DNA from: Dysgonamonadaceae bacterium | GTDB taxonomy: Bacteria > Bacteroidota > Bacteroidia > Bacteroidales > Azobacteroidaceae | NCBI GenBank assembly: GCA_031282925.1 | Contig: JAITCT010000053.1 | Coordinates: forward strand, 1 to 10,079 | DNA: 10,079 nucleotides | Direction of reading: 5' to 3' | In this document: positions 1-5,453 of the stretch, piece by piece | Position numbering within the stretch: position 1 is the first letter of the stretch | Layout: each line of letters opens with the position of its first letter | Program-made: the position numbers and the translations under genes | The notes under the pieces: model-generated | What the model was told of the DNA's origin: nothing | Seen by the model: only the letters and a program-made list of their open reading frames with translations | The model's database searches: none

Positions 1-1
1 A

Positions 2-214
2 ATATTCCGTTACCTGATGCGGAAAAAGAATGTCGCTACCCTCGAAGAACTGGTTGAAGCAGCCAAAGCCTTAGGCATTAATTTCTATGCCTGCGAAATG
101 GCAATGCACATTCTCGGACTGGAAAAGAGCGATTTTATTCCCGAAGTGAAAGATGTATTAGGCGTGGCAACCTTCCTGAACCTTTCGGAAGGCGGACAAA
201 CCTTATTTATTTAA
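2..214 (+). CDS. DsrE/DsrF-like sulfur-relay family protein, C-terminal part (5' end outside window)
   Basis: The reading frame is open from base 2 to the TAA at 212-214 and gives about 70 residues, so the gene starts upstream of the window. The visible part (RYLMRKKNVATLEELVEAAK, then GINFYACEMAMHILG, then GVATFLNLSEGGQTLFI) resembles the C-terminal half of the DsrE/DsrF/DrsH-like (peroxiredoxin-like, COG2210-type) family. The Cys in FYACEM sits where these proteins keep a conserved cysteine that can carry a persulfide. Members are small cytoplasmic proteins often encoded beside TusA, and the next gene here is TusA-like, which supports the call. An internal ATG at 17 exists, but the upstream residues IFRYL continue the family pattern, so it is probably not the start. 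Family membership is fairly sure; the exact sulfur partner is unknown. Confidence 0.78.
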   Translation: MFRYLMRKKNVATLEELVEAAKALGINFYACEMAMHILGLEKSDFIPEVKDVLGVATFLNLSEGGQTLFI

Positions 215-219
215 TGGAC

Positions 220-255
220 AATTGATAATGAATCAATAATTGTCAATTATCAATT
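220..255. repeat. 10-bp inverted repeat just before the tusA-like start
   Basis: The arms AATTGATAAT (220-229) and ATTATCAATT (246-255) are perfectly complementary around a 16-nt loop. The structure fills most of the 46-base gap between the DsrE-like stop and the ATG at 261. No T-tract follows, so it does not look like a terminator. As RNA it would end 5 bases before the ATG and could affect ribosome access. AT-rich palindromes of this kind are common intergenic filler in Bacteroidota, so a function is not certain. Confidence 0.6.
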
Positions 256-260
256 CATCT

Positions 261-485
261 ATGACATACAATTTAGACATAACAAAAGAGCATTGCCCGA
301 TGACATTTGTGAAAACAAAAATGGAACTGAGCAAACTCAGCGCGGGCGATATACTGAACGTAAGGCTCAGCGAAGGAGAACCTTTGGAAAACGTTCCGAA
401 AAGCGCCGCCGAACAGGGTTTTAAGGTAGTTTCCGTAGTGGAAACGGAAACAAAAGGCATTTATAACATCGTGATTGAAAAATGA
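261..485 (+). CDS. TusA-like sulfurtransferase (persulfide carrier)
   Basis: This 74-residue protein has the TusA/SirA pattern: a short first strand (YNLDIT), then the Cys-Pro motif in KEHCPMTFVKTK, with Cys12 the predicted persulfide-carrying residue, then a helix, then GDILNVRLSEGEPLENVPKSAAEQGFKVV and a final strand. TusA-family proteins accept sulfane sulfur from a cysteine desulfurase and pass it to partners such as DsrE-type proteins. Its position between a DsrE-like gene and a chain that ends in a cysteine desulfurase fits that role. I chose the ATG at 261 because it gives the normal family length and N-terminus; a TTG at 240 in the same frame would add 7 residues but lies inside an AT-rich hairpin. 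The stop overlaps the next start (ATGA, 482-485), which implies translational coupling. Confidence 0.85.
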   Translation: MTYNLDITKEHCPMTFVKTKMELSKLSAGDILNVRLSEGEPLENVPKSAAEQGFKVVSVVETETKGIYNIVIEK

Positions 486-880
486 TACATATCCCGCAAC
501 ACATTATTGACGGCGTCATCGCTCAAGCCCGGAACGAACTGCCCGACGAAGCCTGCGGGCTGTTGGCCGGAAGCGGGAATCAAGCGGTAAAACAATATCC
601 GCTTACCAATATCGACCACAGCCCGGAGCATTTTTCGTTCGACCCGAAAGAGCAGTTTGCCGTATTGCGCGAAGCGCGAAAGCAAGGCCTGCAAATCATC
701 GCCAATTACCACAGTCATCCCGAATCGCCTGCCCGTCCGTCGGAAGAGGACATCCGGCTGGCTTTCGACCCGAATATCGTTTATCTTATTTTGTCTTTGC
801 AGGACGCCGGAAATCCGGTTATCAAAGCCTTTTCCATCCGGGAGGGCAAGGTAGAACCCGTAAAAATTATTATCATCTAA
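482..880 (+). CDS. M67-family (JAMM/MPN+) zinc metallopeptidase
   Basis: The 132-residue product carries a full JAMM active site: Glu23 in PDEACGLL and the HxHP-x6-SxxD motif at residues 77-90 (H77, H79, P80, S87, D90), so it should bind zinc and be active. It is a stand-alone, cytoplasmic, bacterial-length domain. Relatives such as the mycobacterial Mec protein remove an attached residue from the C-terminus of ubiquitin-like sulfur carriers (CysO/ThiS/MoaD type), and in many bacteria they are encoded with ThiS-, MoeB-, TusA- and DsrE-like genes. The ATG lies within the 4-base overlap with the TusA-like gene. The sulfur-carrier role is inferred from neighbours; no ThiS-like gene is visible in the window, although one may lie upstream. 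The stop is followed by 28 bases with no terminator before the encapsulin gene. Confidence 0.85.
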   Translation: MIHIPQHIIDGVIAQARNELPDEACGLLAGSGNQAVKQYPLTNIDHSPEHFSFDPKEQFAVLREARKQGLQIIANYHSHPESPARPSEEDIRLAFDPNIVYLILSLQDAGNPVIKAFSIREGKVEPVKIIII

Positions 881-908
881 ATATTATCAGTTAAAAATAC
901 ATTAATTC

Positions 909-2348
909 ATGGCACAAAATGACTTACAGCGCAGTATAGCTACTGCAACCGCCAAAAAACTGGCAACCACTACGAAAACCCCGCCTCAGATGGGGTCTAT
1001 TACTCCGCGCCTTCTGTTGAAACTTTTGCCCTGGGTACAAGTTGATTCCGGCACCTATCGCGTGAACCGCACCAAAGTGGAACTGAAAAAATCGGAACGC
1101 ATTGAAGTGGAATTTTTCGATGGCGTACCTGCGTTTCGCGAAGAATCGTTCCGCCGCATCCCTTTGTTTGCGCATATTGACGATGCGATTGTTGTCCGTC
1201 TGGCAAAGAAATTCCAGATAGAAAATATCGAACTGGGCGGCAACCTGATTAAAGAAGGGAAAGACCCGCAAAAGTTCTTCATCGTGGCGCAGGGACAGGT
1301 GGAAATTTCAAGCAAAGGGACACACGGCGAAGATTTGCGTATTGCCATCCTTTCCGAAGGCGAATATTTCGGCGAAGCCAACCTGCTTTCCGACCAGCCC
1401 TCGTCGGTAACGGTCAAAGCGATTACTTCGGCCGTATTTTTTACCTTGGACAGCAACGAACTGGAACAAATCATCAGGGATATTCCAACGTTTCGCGAAC
1501 AGTTCCAAAAAGCCGTCGACGAACACCTGCGCCTCAAAGCAACGGTGAATACGCATGGCGAAAAGCATATCGAACTCGCTTCGGGACATGAAGAAGACAA
1601 TATTATTCCCGAAACTTATATTGACTACGAGGAATATCCGCGCGAATATCCGCTCAATACGCTGCAAACGGTGGTGCGCGTGCATACCCGCGTTACCGAT
1701 TTGTACAATAATCCCTACAACCAGCTCGAACAGCAGATGCGGCTGAGTATTGAGAGTATCAAGGAACGGCAGGAATGGGAATTGATCAACAACCGCAATT
1801 TCGGTTTGCTGTCAAGCGTTGAACCGGGTTACCGCATCAGCACCCGTTACGGAGCGCCCACTCCCGACGATTTGGACGAACTTCTGTCGCTGGTGTGGAA
1901 AAAGCCCGCGTTTTTCCTTGCGCATCCCCGTGCGATTGCCGCTTTCGAGCGGGAATGTACCTGGCGCGGCGTGCCTCCCGTTACCACCGTGATACACGGC
2001 GTACCGGTTGTTACCTGGCGCGGCGTACCGGTTATTCCGAGCGACAAAGTGGAAATCCAGGGGCAGTACCTTACCAATCGCGGAGTGGGTACGACAAACA
2101 TTATCCTCGTGCGCACCGGCGAACAGGAACAGGGGGTTGTCGGGCTGCATCAGGCCGGTATTCCGGGTGAAATTGCGCCGAGCCTTTCCGCCCGTTTGAT
2201 GGGACTGGACAAATTTGCCGTGGCAAGTTACCTGCTTACCAAATATTTCTCGCTCGCTTCGCTGACCGACGATGCTATTGCCGTACTTGAAAACGTGGAA
2301 GTAGGGTATTACCACGATTATAATAACCGGAAAACGGTACTCAAATAA
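909..2348 (+). CDS. Family 2 encapsulin shell protein with cNMP-binding-like domain (2B type, SrpI-like)
   Basis: The 479-residue product has three parts. Residues 1 to about 75 (TTKTPPQMGSITPRLLLKLL, then VDSGTYRVN) match the N-arm and E-loop start of SrpI-like family 2 encapsulins. Residues 80 to about 215 are a CRP-like cyclic-nucleotide-binding fold (IPLFAHIDD, KFFIVAQGQVEI, GEYFGEANLL). Residues 225-479 resume the HK97-type capsid fold with strong family signatures: EEYPREYPL, VRVHTRVTDLYNNP, RQEWELINN, GAPTPDDLDEL, KKPAFFLAHPRAIAAF, VPVIPSDK, GVVGLHQAG and VLENVEVGYYHD. Such proteins assemble into closed icosahedral compartments of about 25 nm that hold a cargo enzyme. The insertion defines the 2B type. 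The phosphate-binding cassette has SSV (165-167) where nucleotide binders usually have Arg, so ligand binding is doubtful. The cysteine desulfurase gene starts 9 bases downstream and is the likely cargo. Confidence 0.93.
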   Translation: MAQNDLQRSIATATAKKLATTTKTPPQMGSITPRLLLKLLPWVQVDSGTYRVNRTKVELKKSERIEVEFFDGVPAFREESFRRIPLFAHIDDAIVVRLAKKFQIENIELGGNLIKEGKDPQKFFIVAQGQVEISSKGTHGEDLRIAILSEGEYFGEANLLSDQPSSVTVKAITSAVFFTLDSNELEQIIRDIPTFREQFQKAVDEHLRLKATVNTHGEKHIELASGHEEDNIIPETYIDYEEYPREYPLNTLQTVVRVHTRVTDLYNNPYNQLEQQMRLSIESIKERQEWELINNRNFGLLSSVEPGYRISTRYGAPTPDDLDELLSLVWKKPAFFLAHPRAIAAFERECTWRGVPPVTTVIHGVPVVTWRGVPVIPSDKVEIQGQYLTNRGVGTTNIILVRTGEQEQGVVGLHQAGIPGEIAPSLSARLMGLDKFAVASYLLTKYFSLASLTDDAIAVLENVEVGYYHDYNNRKTVLK

Positions 2349-2357
2349 CAAGGTTTT

Positions 2358-3800
2358 ATGTTAAAAGACTTGGATGTAAATATCGCCGTTTTACGTGAAA
2401 TTGCAAGGAAAATCGAGTCCGAAGAAGGGTATGCGGCAGAACCCGGCGAAAAGGCGGTCTTGCACAACGCCGCCCTGCATGAATTTGCCGATACGCAATA
2501 CTCGCCTTATTCGTTTCTGCGCGACCAGCCGATTACTTACAGCGGCAGGGAAACGTTTGACGTAGAAGCCATTCGTAAAGATTTTCCCATCCTGCATCAA
2601 AAAGTGCACGGTAAAGACCTTGTATGGTTCGACAATGCCGCCACTACCCAAAAGCCGCAGCAGGTGATTGACGCTGTTTCGCACTATTACGAGCATGACA
2701 ATTCCAATATCCACCGCGCTTCGCATACGCTGGCAGCCCGGGCTACGGACGGCTATGAGGGTGCGCGCGGGAAAGTGCGCCGTTTTATCAACGCTTCGTC
2801 GGAAGAAGAAATCGTTTTCGTGCGCGGTACGACGGAGGGGATCAACCTTGTTGCGCAGACCTGCGGACGAAAATTTATCATGCCCGGCGACGAAATTATC
2901 CTTTCTACCCTCGACCATCATGCCAATATCGTCCCATGGCAACAACTTGCAAAAGAGCGGGGCGCCCGCCTGCTCGTTATTCCCGTCAATGACCGCGGTG
3001 ATATAATCATGGAAGAATACGAGCGCCTGCTCGGTCCCCGCACCAGGATTGTTTCCTTTGCGCAGGTGAACAATACTTTCGGAACCGTTTCGCCCGCCAA
3101 ACTGATGATTGAAAGGGCTAAACGCTACGGTGCGCGGGTATTGATAGACGGAGCGCAGTCCATTGCCCATTCTGCGGTTGACGTACAGGATTTGGATGTG
3201 GATTTCTTTGTTTTTTCGGGACATAAGATTTATGCGCCGACGGGAATAGGCGTAGTGTATGCCAAAAAAGAACTGCTTGAATTACTTCCTCCCTGGCAGG
3301 GTGGCGGCAATATGATCAAGGATGTAACTTTTGAGGAAACGGTGTTTAATACCCCGCCCGCCAAGTTTGAAGCAGGCACGCCCAATGTGGCCGACGCGGT
3401 CGGTTTGGGAGCCGCCCTGGATTATGTGAGCCGCACGGGTATCCGGAATATTGAAAAATACGAGCATTACCTCACCGAATATGCCCGCGAAGCGCTGGGC
3501 AGGATTAACGGTATCCGGCTGATAGGCAACCCCCGCGAACGGATAAGCGTAGTGTCGTTCGTTGTGGACGGCCTCCCTTCGCCGGAAGTAGGGAAACTGC
3601 TGGACGAAGAGGGAATCGCCCTGCGCGCCGGACATCATTGCGCACAGCCTGCCCTGCGCCGCTTTGGACTGGAGGCTACTGTGCGTCCCTCGTTTGCCTT
3701 TTATAATACGCCGGCGGAAATAGACCGGCTGGTCGAGGCTGTGAAAAAAATTACGGCAAACCGGCATACCCGGTTGAAATCCGGACAAGGGCATGACTAA
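2358..3800 (+). CDS. SufS-like cysteine desulfurase, probable encapsulin cargo
   Basis: The 480-residue PLP enzyme converts cysteine to alanine and leaves sulfur as a persulfide. The catalytic domain runs from about residue 68 (VEAIRKDFPIL) to 466. It shows LVWFDNAATTQKP, STLDHHANIVPW with the PLP-stacking His187/188, Asp264 in LIDGAQ, Lys290 in FSGHK as the Schiff-base lysine, and Cys428 in RAGHHCAQP as the persulfide cysteine; this is the SufS/CsdA (group II) type. Ordinary SufS is about 405 residues, so the first 65 or so residues are extra. The extension has a helix-like start, a polar middle and QYSPYSFLRD, as expected of the N-terminal region that targets cysteine desulfurases into family 2 encapsulins. 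The gene follows the shell gene by 9 bases. No SufU, SufE or SufBCD genes are present, which argues for a dedicated cargo enzyme and against general Fe-S assembly. Confidence 0.92.
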   Translation: MLKDLDVNIAVLREIARKIESEEGYAAEPGEKAVLHNAALHEFADTQYSPYSFLRDQPITYSGRETFDVEAIRKDFPILHQKVHGKDLVWFDNAATTQKPQQVIDAVSHYYEHDNSNIHRASHTLAARATDGYEGARGKVRRFINASSEEEIVFVRGTTEGINLVAQTCGRKFIMPGDEIILSTLDHHANIVPWQQLAKERGARLLVIPVNDRGDIIMEEYERLLGPRTRIVSFAQVNNTFGTVSPAKLMIERAKRYGARVLIDGAQSIAHSAVDVQDLDVDFFVFSGHKIYAPTGIGVVYAKKELLELLPPWQGGGNMIKDVTFEETVFNTPPAKFEAGTPNVADAVGLGAALDYVSRTGIRNIEKYEHYLTEYAREALGRINGIRLIGNPRERISVVSFVVDGLPSPEVGKLLDEEGIALRAGHHCAQPALRRFGLEATVRPSFAFYNTPAEIDRLVEAVKKITANRHTRLKSGQGHD

Positions 3801-3821
3801 CTAAGTATTAAGGTTATTTTT

Positions 3822-3911
3822 CGTTTGGTGCGAGGCACAGCCTCGCATCTTTTATCTTGCAGGTTCAACCTGTCGAAATAGACAGCGCGAGGTGCAGCCT
3901 CGCACCAAACG
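3822..3911. repeat. Compound palindromic repeat, copy A (GAGGC/GCCTC family)
   Basis: Fifteen-base outer arms at 3822-3836 and 3897-3911 are perfectly complementary (CGTTTGGTGCGAGGC in the left arm). The left side also folds alone (TGCGAGGC-ACA-GCCTCGCA, 3829-3847), as does the right side (GCGAGG and CCTCGC, 3887-3903), and a small palindrome (CAGGTT-C-AACCTG) lies between them at 3860-3872. It follows the cysteine desulfurase stop by 21 bases. It could slow or end transcription there, but there is no T-tract. Two related copies lie at 3932-3967 and 4473-4513. Confidence 0.75.
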
Positions 3912-3931
3912 GGGTTATCCCATTATATATT

Positions 3932-3967
3932 CCCGGTTGGTGCAAGGCACAGCCTCGCGCCAACGGG
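3932..3967. repeat. Palindromic repeat, copy B (GAGGC/GCCTC family)
   Basis: The arms 3932-3943 and 3957-3967 pair with one bulged G and one G-U pair, and the inner AGGC-ACA-GCCT pairs perfectly. The core is nearly the same as copy C at 4473-4513 (GGTTGGTGCAAGGC shared), so these belong to one repeat family. Copy B has lost one base of the right arm. Confidence 0.72.
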
Positions 3968-4006
3968 GGGTTCAAATGAAATTCGGTTTATGTAATAAAT
4001 AATTGT

Positions 4007-4014
4007 TATTTTTG
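4007..4014 (+). promoter_or_regulatory. Possible Bacteroidota-type -7 element upstream of the 4057 gene
   Basis: TATTTTTG matches TAnnTTTG and lies about 43 bases before the ATG at 4057, in an AT-rich stretch. The -33 element is weak: only TTCG or TTTA near 3982-3990. Treat as a candidate. Confidence 0.35.
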
Positions 4015-4056
4015 TATCCAAAATAGTATTAATCACAAATAAAGACAGTTATCAAT

Positions 4057-4323
4057 ATGAAAAAGATTGCAATTTGGCTTACTTACGATTTAGGAGTAGT
4101 AGGTGATTTTCAAGGACTCTATTCCTGGTTAAATGACATGGAAGCAATTGAATGTGGAAATAATAATGCTTATTTTAAATACTCGTTTTCAGATACTATT
4201 ACTTCTGATGCTCAATTATCGAATGCATTGAAAACCGAATTGGAAAAAAAGTATCTTTTAAAGCAGGCAACAGGACGCAACCGCTTAAAAATCCCCGCAC
4301 GGCAGTATTTGACAAAATCTTGA
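4057..4323 (+). CDS. Small protein of unknown function, C-terminus possibly replaced
   Basis: The 88-residue product (start MKKIAIWLTYDLGVVGDFQG, then LYSWLNDMEAIECGNNNAYF) has no signal peptide or membrane segment. The strand-helix-strand look of the first 45 residues (IAIWLTYDLG, GLYSWLNDM, AIECGNNNAYFKY) recalls small ferredoxin-like domains, and the YDLG segment resembles Cas2-like folds, but no Cas genes are nearby and I do not assign a function. The last 25 residues (LLKQATGRNRLKIPARQYLTKS) are basic and less protein-like. They run into a repeat zone, so the gene may be truncated and read out into unrelated DNA. It is more AT-rich than the sulfur operon. A candidate promoter lies at 4007-4014. 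The distinct base composition and an ATG in an AT-rich leader suggest a real gene or its remnant. Confidence 0.5.
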   Translation: MKKIAIWLTYDLGVVGDFQGLYSWLNDMEAIECGNNNAYFKYSFSDTITSDAQLSNALKTELEKKYLLKQATGRNRLKIPARQYLTKS

Positions 4324-4358
4324 CAGTTAAGTAAATGAGCCGCGGGATACGGCTTGTC

Positions 4359-4473
4359 CGTATGCAGTGGGTGTACACGCCCGTATGCAACGTGTGCACA
4401 CGCCCGCAGGCAACGGGTGCATACGCCCGCAGGCAGTGAGTGCATACGCTCGTGTGCTGCGGAAGTACATATC
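4359..4473. repeat. Minisatellite: five tandem 23-bp units
   Basis: Units lie at 4359-4381, 4382-4404, 4405-4427, 4428-4450 and a degenerate fifth at 4451-4473 (about 16 of 23 positions match the first). Each begins CGTATGC or CGCAGGC and ends GTRYAYACGCC-like. Neighbouring units contain small palindromes such as GTGTGCACAC. The units abut with no spacers, and 23 is not a multiple of 3, so this is neither a CRISPR nor a coding repeat. Confidence 0.85.
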
Positions 4474-4513
4474 CCCCGGTTGGTGCAAGGCGCAGCCTCG
4501 CACCAACCGGGGG
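4473..4513. repeat. Palindromic repeat, copy C (GAGGC/GCCTC family), perfect 14-bp stem
   Basis: The arms CCCCCGGTTGGTGC (4473-4486) and its exact complement (4500-4513) enclose an inner AGGC-GCA-GCCT stem, making an almost continuous hairpin. It follows directly on the 23-bp tandem array and is the best preserved of the three related copies in the window. Confidence 0.8.
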
Positions 4514-4537
4514 ATTATTCAGCCCCACTGCGTCATA

Positions 4538-4566
4538 GCTGTAAAAGTCAACTAATTCGTTACATG
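4538..4566 (+). repeat. Left terminal inverted repeat of the IS481-like element
   Basis: The 29 bases match the complement of 5348-5376 at 28 positions (T4542 is the mismatch). The inner end TTACATGTT (4560-4568) also pairs with AACATGTAA (4584-4592), giving a subterminal hairpin only on this side. Confidence 0.88.
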
Positions 4567-4603
4567 TTGCTGTCTTTATAACGAACATGTAAAAACGAAA
4601 AAA

Positions 4604-5354
4604 ATGACAGATTCAACATTGCTGTCGCAAACCCCTGCCCGCCGGATGCAGGGATGCATCGGGGAGTACGAACGAATCAGGCGCAGGGAAAGTACTGCCT
4701 TCAAGACCGTCCGGGACTTTTGTATCTGTCATCGGTTCTCCCGTCGGAACTTCATGAAAATATACCGCCGCTACCGGCAGGCTCCCTCTCCCGGCTCACC
4801 TGTCCCGCAACGGCGCGGCCGAAGTACCGTACGCGCCGTGTCGACCTGCAAACCGGAGAACGAATCATCAATCTTCGCCGGCAGTGCAACAACCGCTGTG
4901 AAATACGGGATATATTGCGGGAAAATGCTGCCTCTGTTTCCGGCCCGGGTGGAAGTGATAGAAGACAAAAAGGCTCTTACCGTGATGTTTGCCACCCTGA
5001 AGGCGTTATATTCTCAAACGGCAGTACGGTGTGGAAGTTGAGGCCGTGATCATTGACAGCGGGGCGGAGTTCGGCAGCGGTCCTGCGGCAAAAAACAAAG
5101 GGGAGCATCCCTTTGAGCGCCTGTTGCCGGAAATGGCTATCCAACACCGTTACACGAGGCCTTACCGCCCGCAAACTAACGGGAAAGTGGAACGTTTTTG
5201 GAGAACCCTTAATGAGGATGTTATTGAGGATGCCCTTTATGAGGACATGGATGACTTAAAAAACGAATTGTTGGGTTTTTTGGTCTACTATAATGAACAT
5301 AGACCTCATTCCGCTATCGGTAATATCCCGCCTGCCAAACGCGCAAACATGTAA
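4604..5354 (+). pseudogene. Broken IS481-like transposase
   Basis: Transposase-like sequence is spread over all three forward frames. 4604 to about 4790 encodes an N-terminal helix-turn-helix (STAFKTVRDFCICHRFSRRN, then FMKIYRRYRQ). 4813-4923, one frame away, continues with RPKYRTRRVDLQTGERIINL and NNRCEIRDIL. 4949-5017, back in the first frame, gives VEVIEDKKALTVMFATLKAL. About 5031-5354, in the third frame, gives the catalytic end: IIDSGAEFGS with the second Asp, YRPQTNGKVERFWRTLNED with the catalytic Glu, then YYNEHRPHSAIGNIPP. Between EIRDIL and VEVIEDKKAL the segment that should hold the first catalytic Asp is missing, probably around a hundred residues. With at least three frame changes and this deletion it cannot make an active enzyme. 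Confidence 0.85.
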
Positions 5355-5376
5355 CGAATTAGTTGACTTTTGCAGC
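5348..5376 (-). repeat. Right terminal inverted repeat of the IS481-like element
   Basis: It is the complement of 4538-4566 with one mismatch. Its inner end overlaps the last codons and stop of the transposase remnant (…RANM, TAA at 5352-5354), a usual arrangement in compact insertion sequences. Confidence 0.88.
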
Positions 5377-5398
5377 ACCAACACAGGGCATGTCAAAA

Positions 5399-5437
5399 TC
5401 ATGTAACCGGCATCTCTGCGAGATGCCGGTTACATGA
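5399..5437. repeat. Perfect 18-bp stem, 3-nt loop hairpin
   Basis: The arms 5399-5416 and 5420-5437 are perfectly complementary around TGC (CCGGCATCTC-TGC-GAGATGCCGG at the core). It lies 22 bases after the insertion element and 17 bases before the secDF promoter. No T-tract follows, but a stem this stable could still block read-through into secDF from either side. Its outer CATGTAAC is the same as the inner end of the element's terminal repeats. Confidence 0.8.
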
Positions 5438-5453
5438 AAATATTTTGCGGAAA

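Larger units (their letters stand above)
4538..5376 (+). mobile_element. Degenerate IS481-like insertion element
   Basis: An 839-bp unit is bounded by 29-bp inverted repeats (4538-4566 and 5348-5376) that differ at one position, and it encloses a broken transposase of the DDE integrase-core type. The exact ends are uncertain: the tips read GCTG...CAGC, so the element may begin at the TG at 4540 and end at the CA at 5374, leaving GC on both sides. I see no longer target-site duplication. The ends are well kept while the gene is decayed, so it could in principle still be moved in trans. Family assignment rests on the C-terminal motif pattern and the N-terminal helix-turn-helix. Confidence 0.8.

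Noticed and set aside
1812..2351. Long open frame on the minus strand opposite the encapsulin gene
   Set aside because: It lies wholly antisense to a strongly conserved gene, and its translation has no recognisable domain; GC-rich codons on the + strand leave few stops opposite.
2391..3224. 277-codon open frame on the minus strand opposite the cysteine desulfurase
   Set aside because: The + strand encodes a complete catalytic desulfurase with all key residues, so the antisense frame is a by-product of codon use.
4359..4473. CRISPR-like array
   Set aside because: The 23-bp units abut directly with no spacers, and no Cas gene is present; it is a tandem minisatellite.
4199..4588. 129-codon minus-strand frame across the tandem repeats
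   Set aside because: The translation mirrors the repeats (Cys-, Thr- and His-rich), crosses palindromes and the left end of the insertion element, and shows no domain.
4538..5376. Target-site duplication around the insertion element
   Set aside because: Flanks (…CGTCATA and ACCAACA…) do not match beyond a possible GC dinucleotide that is itself part of the inverted repeat.
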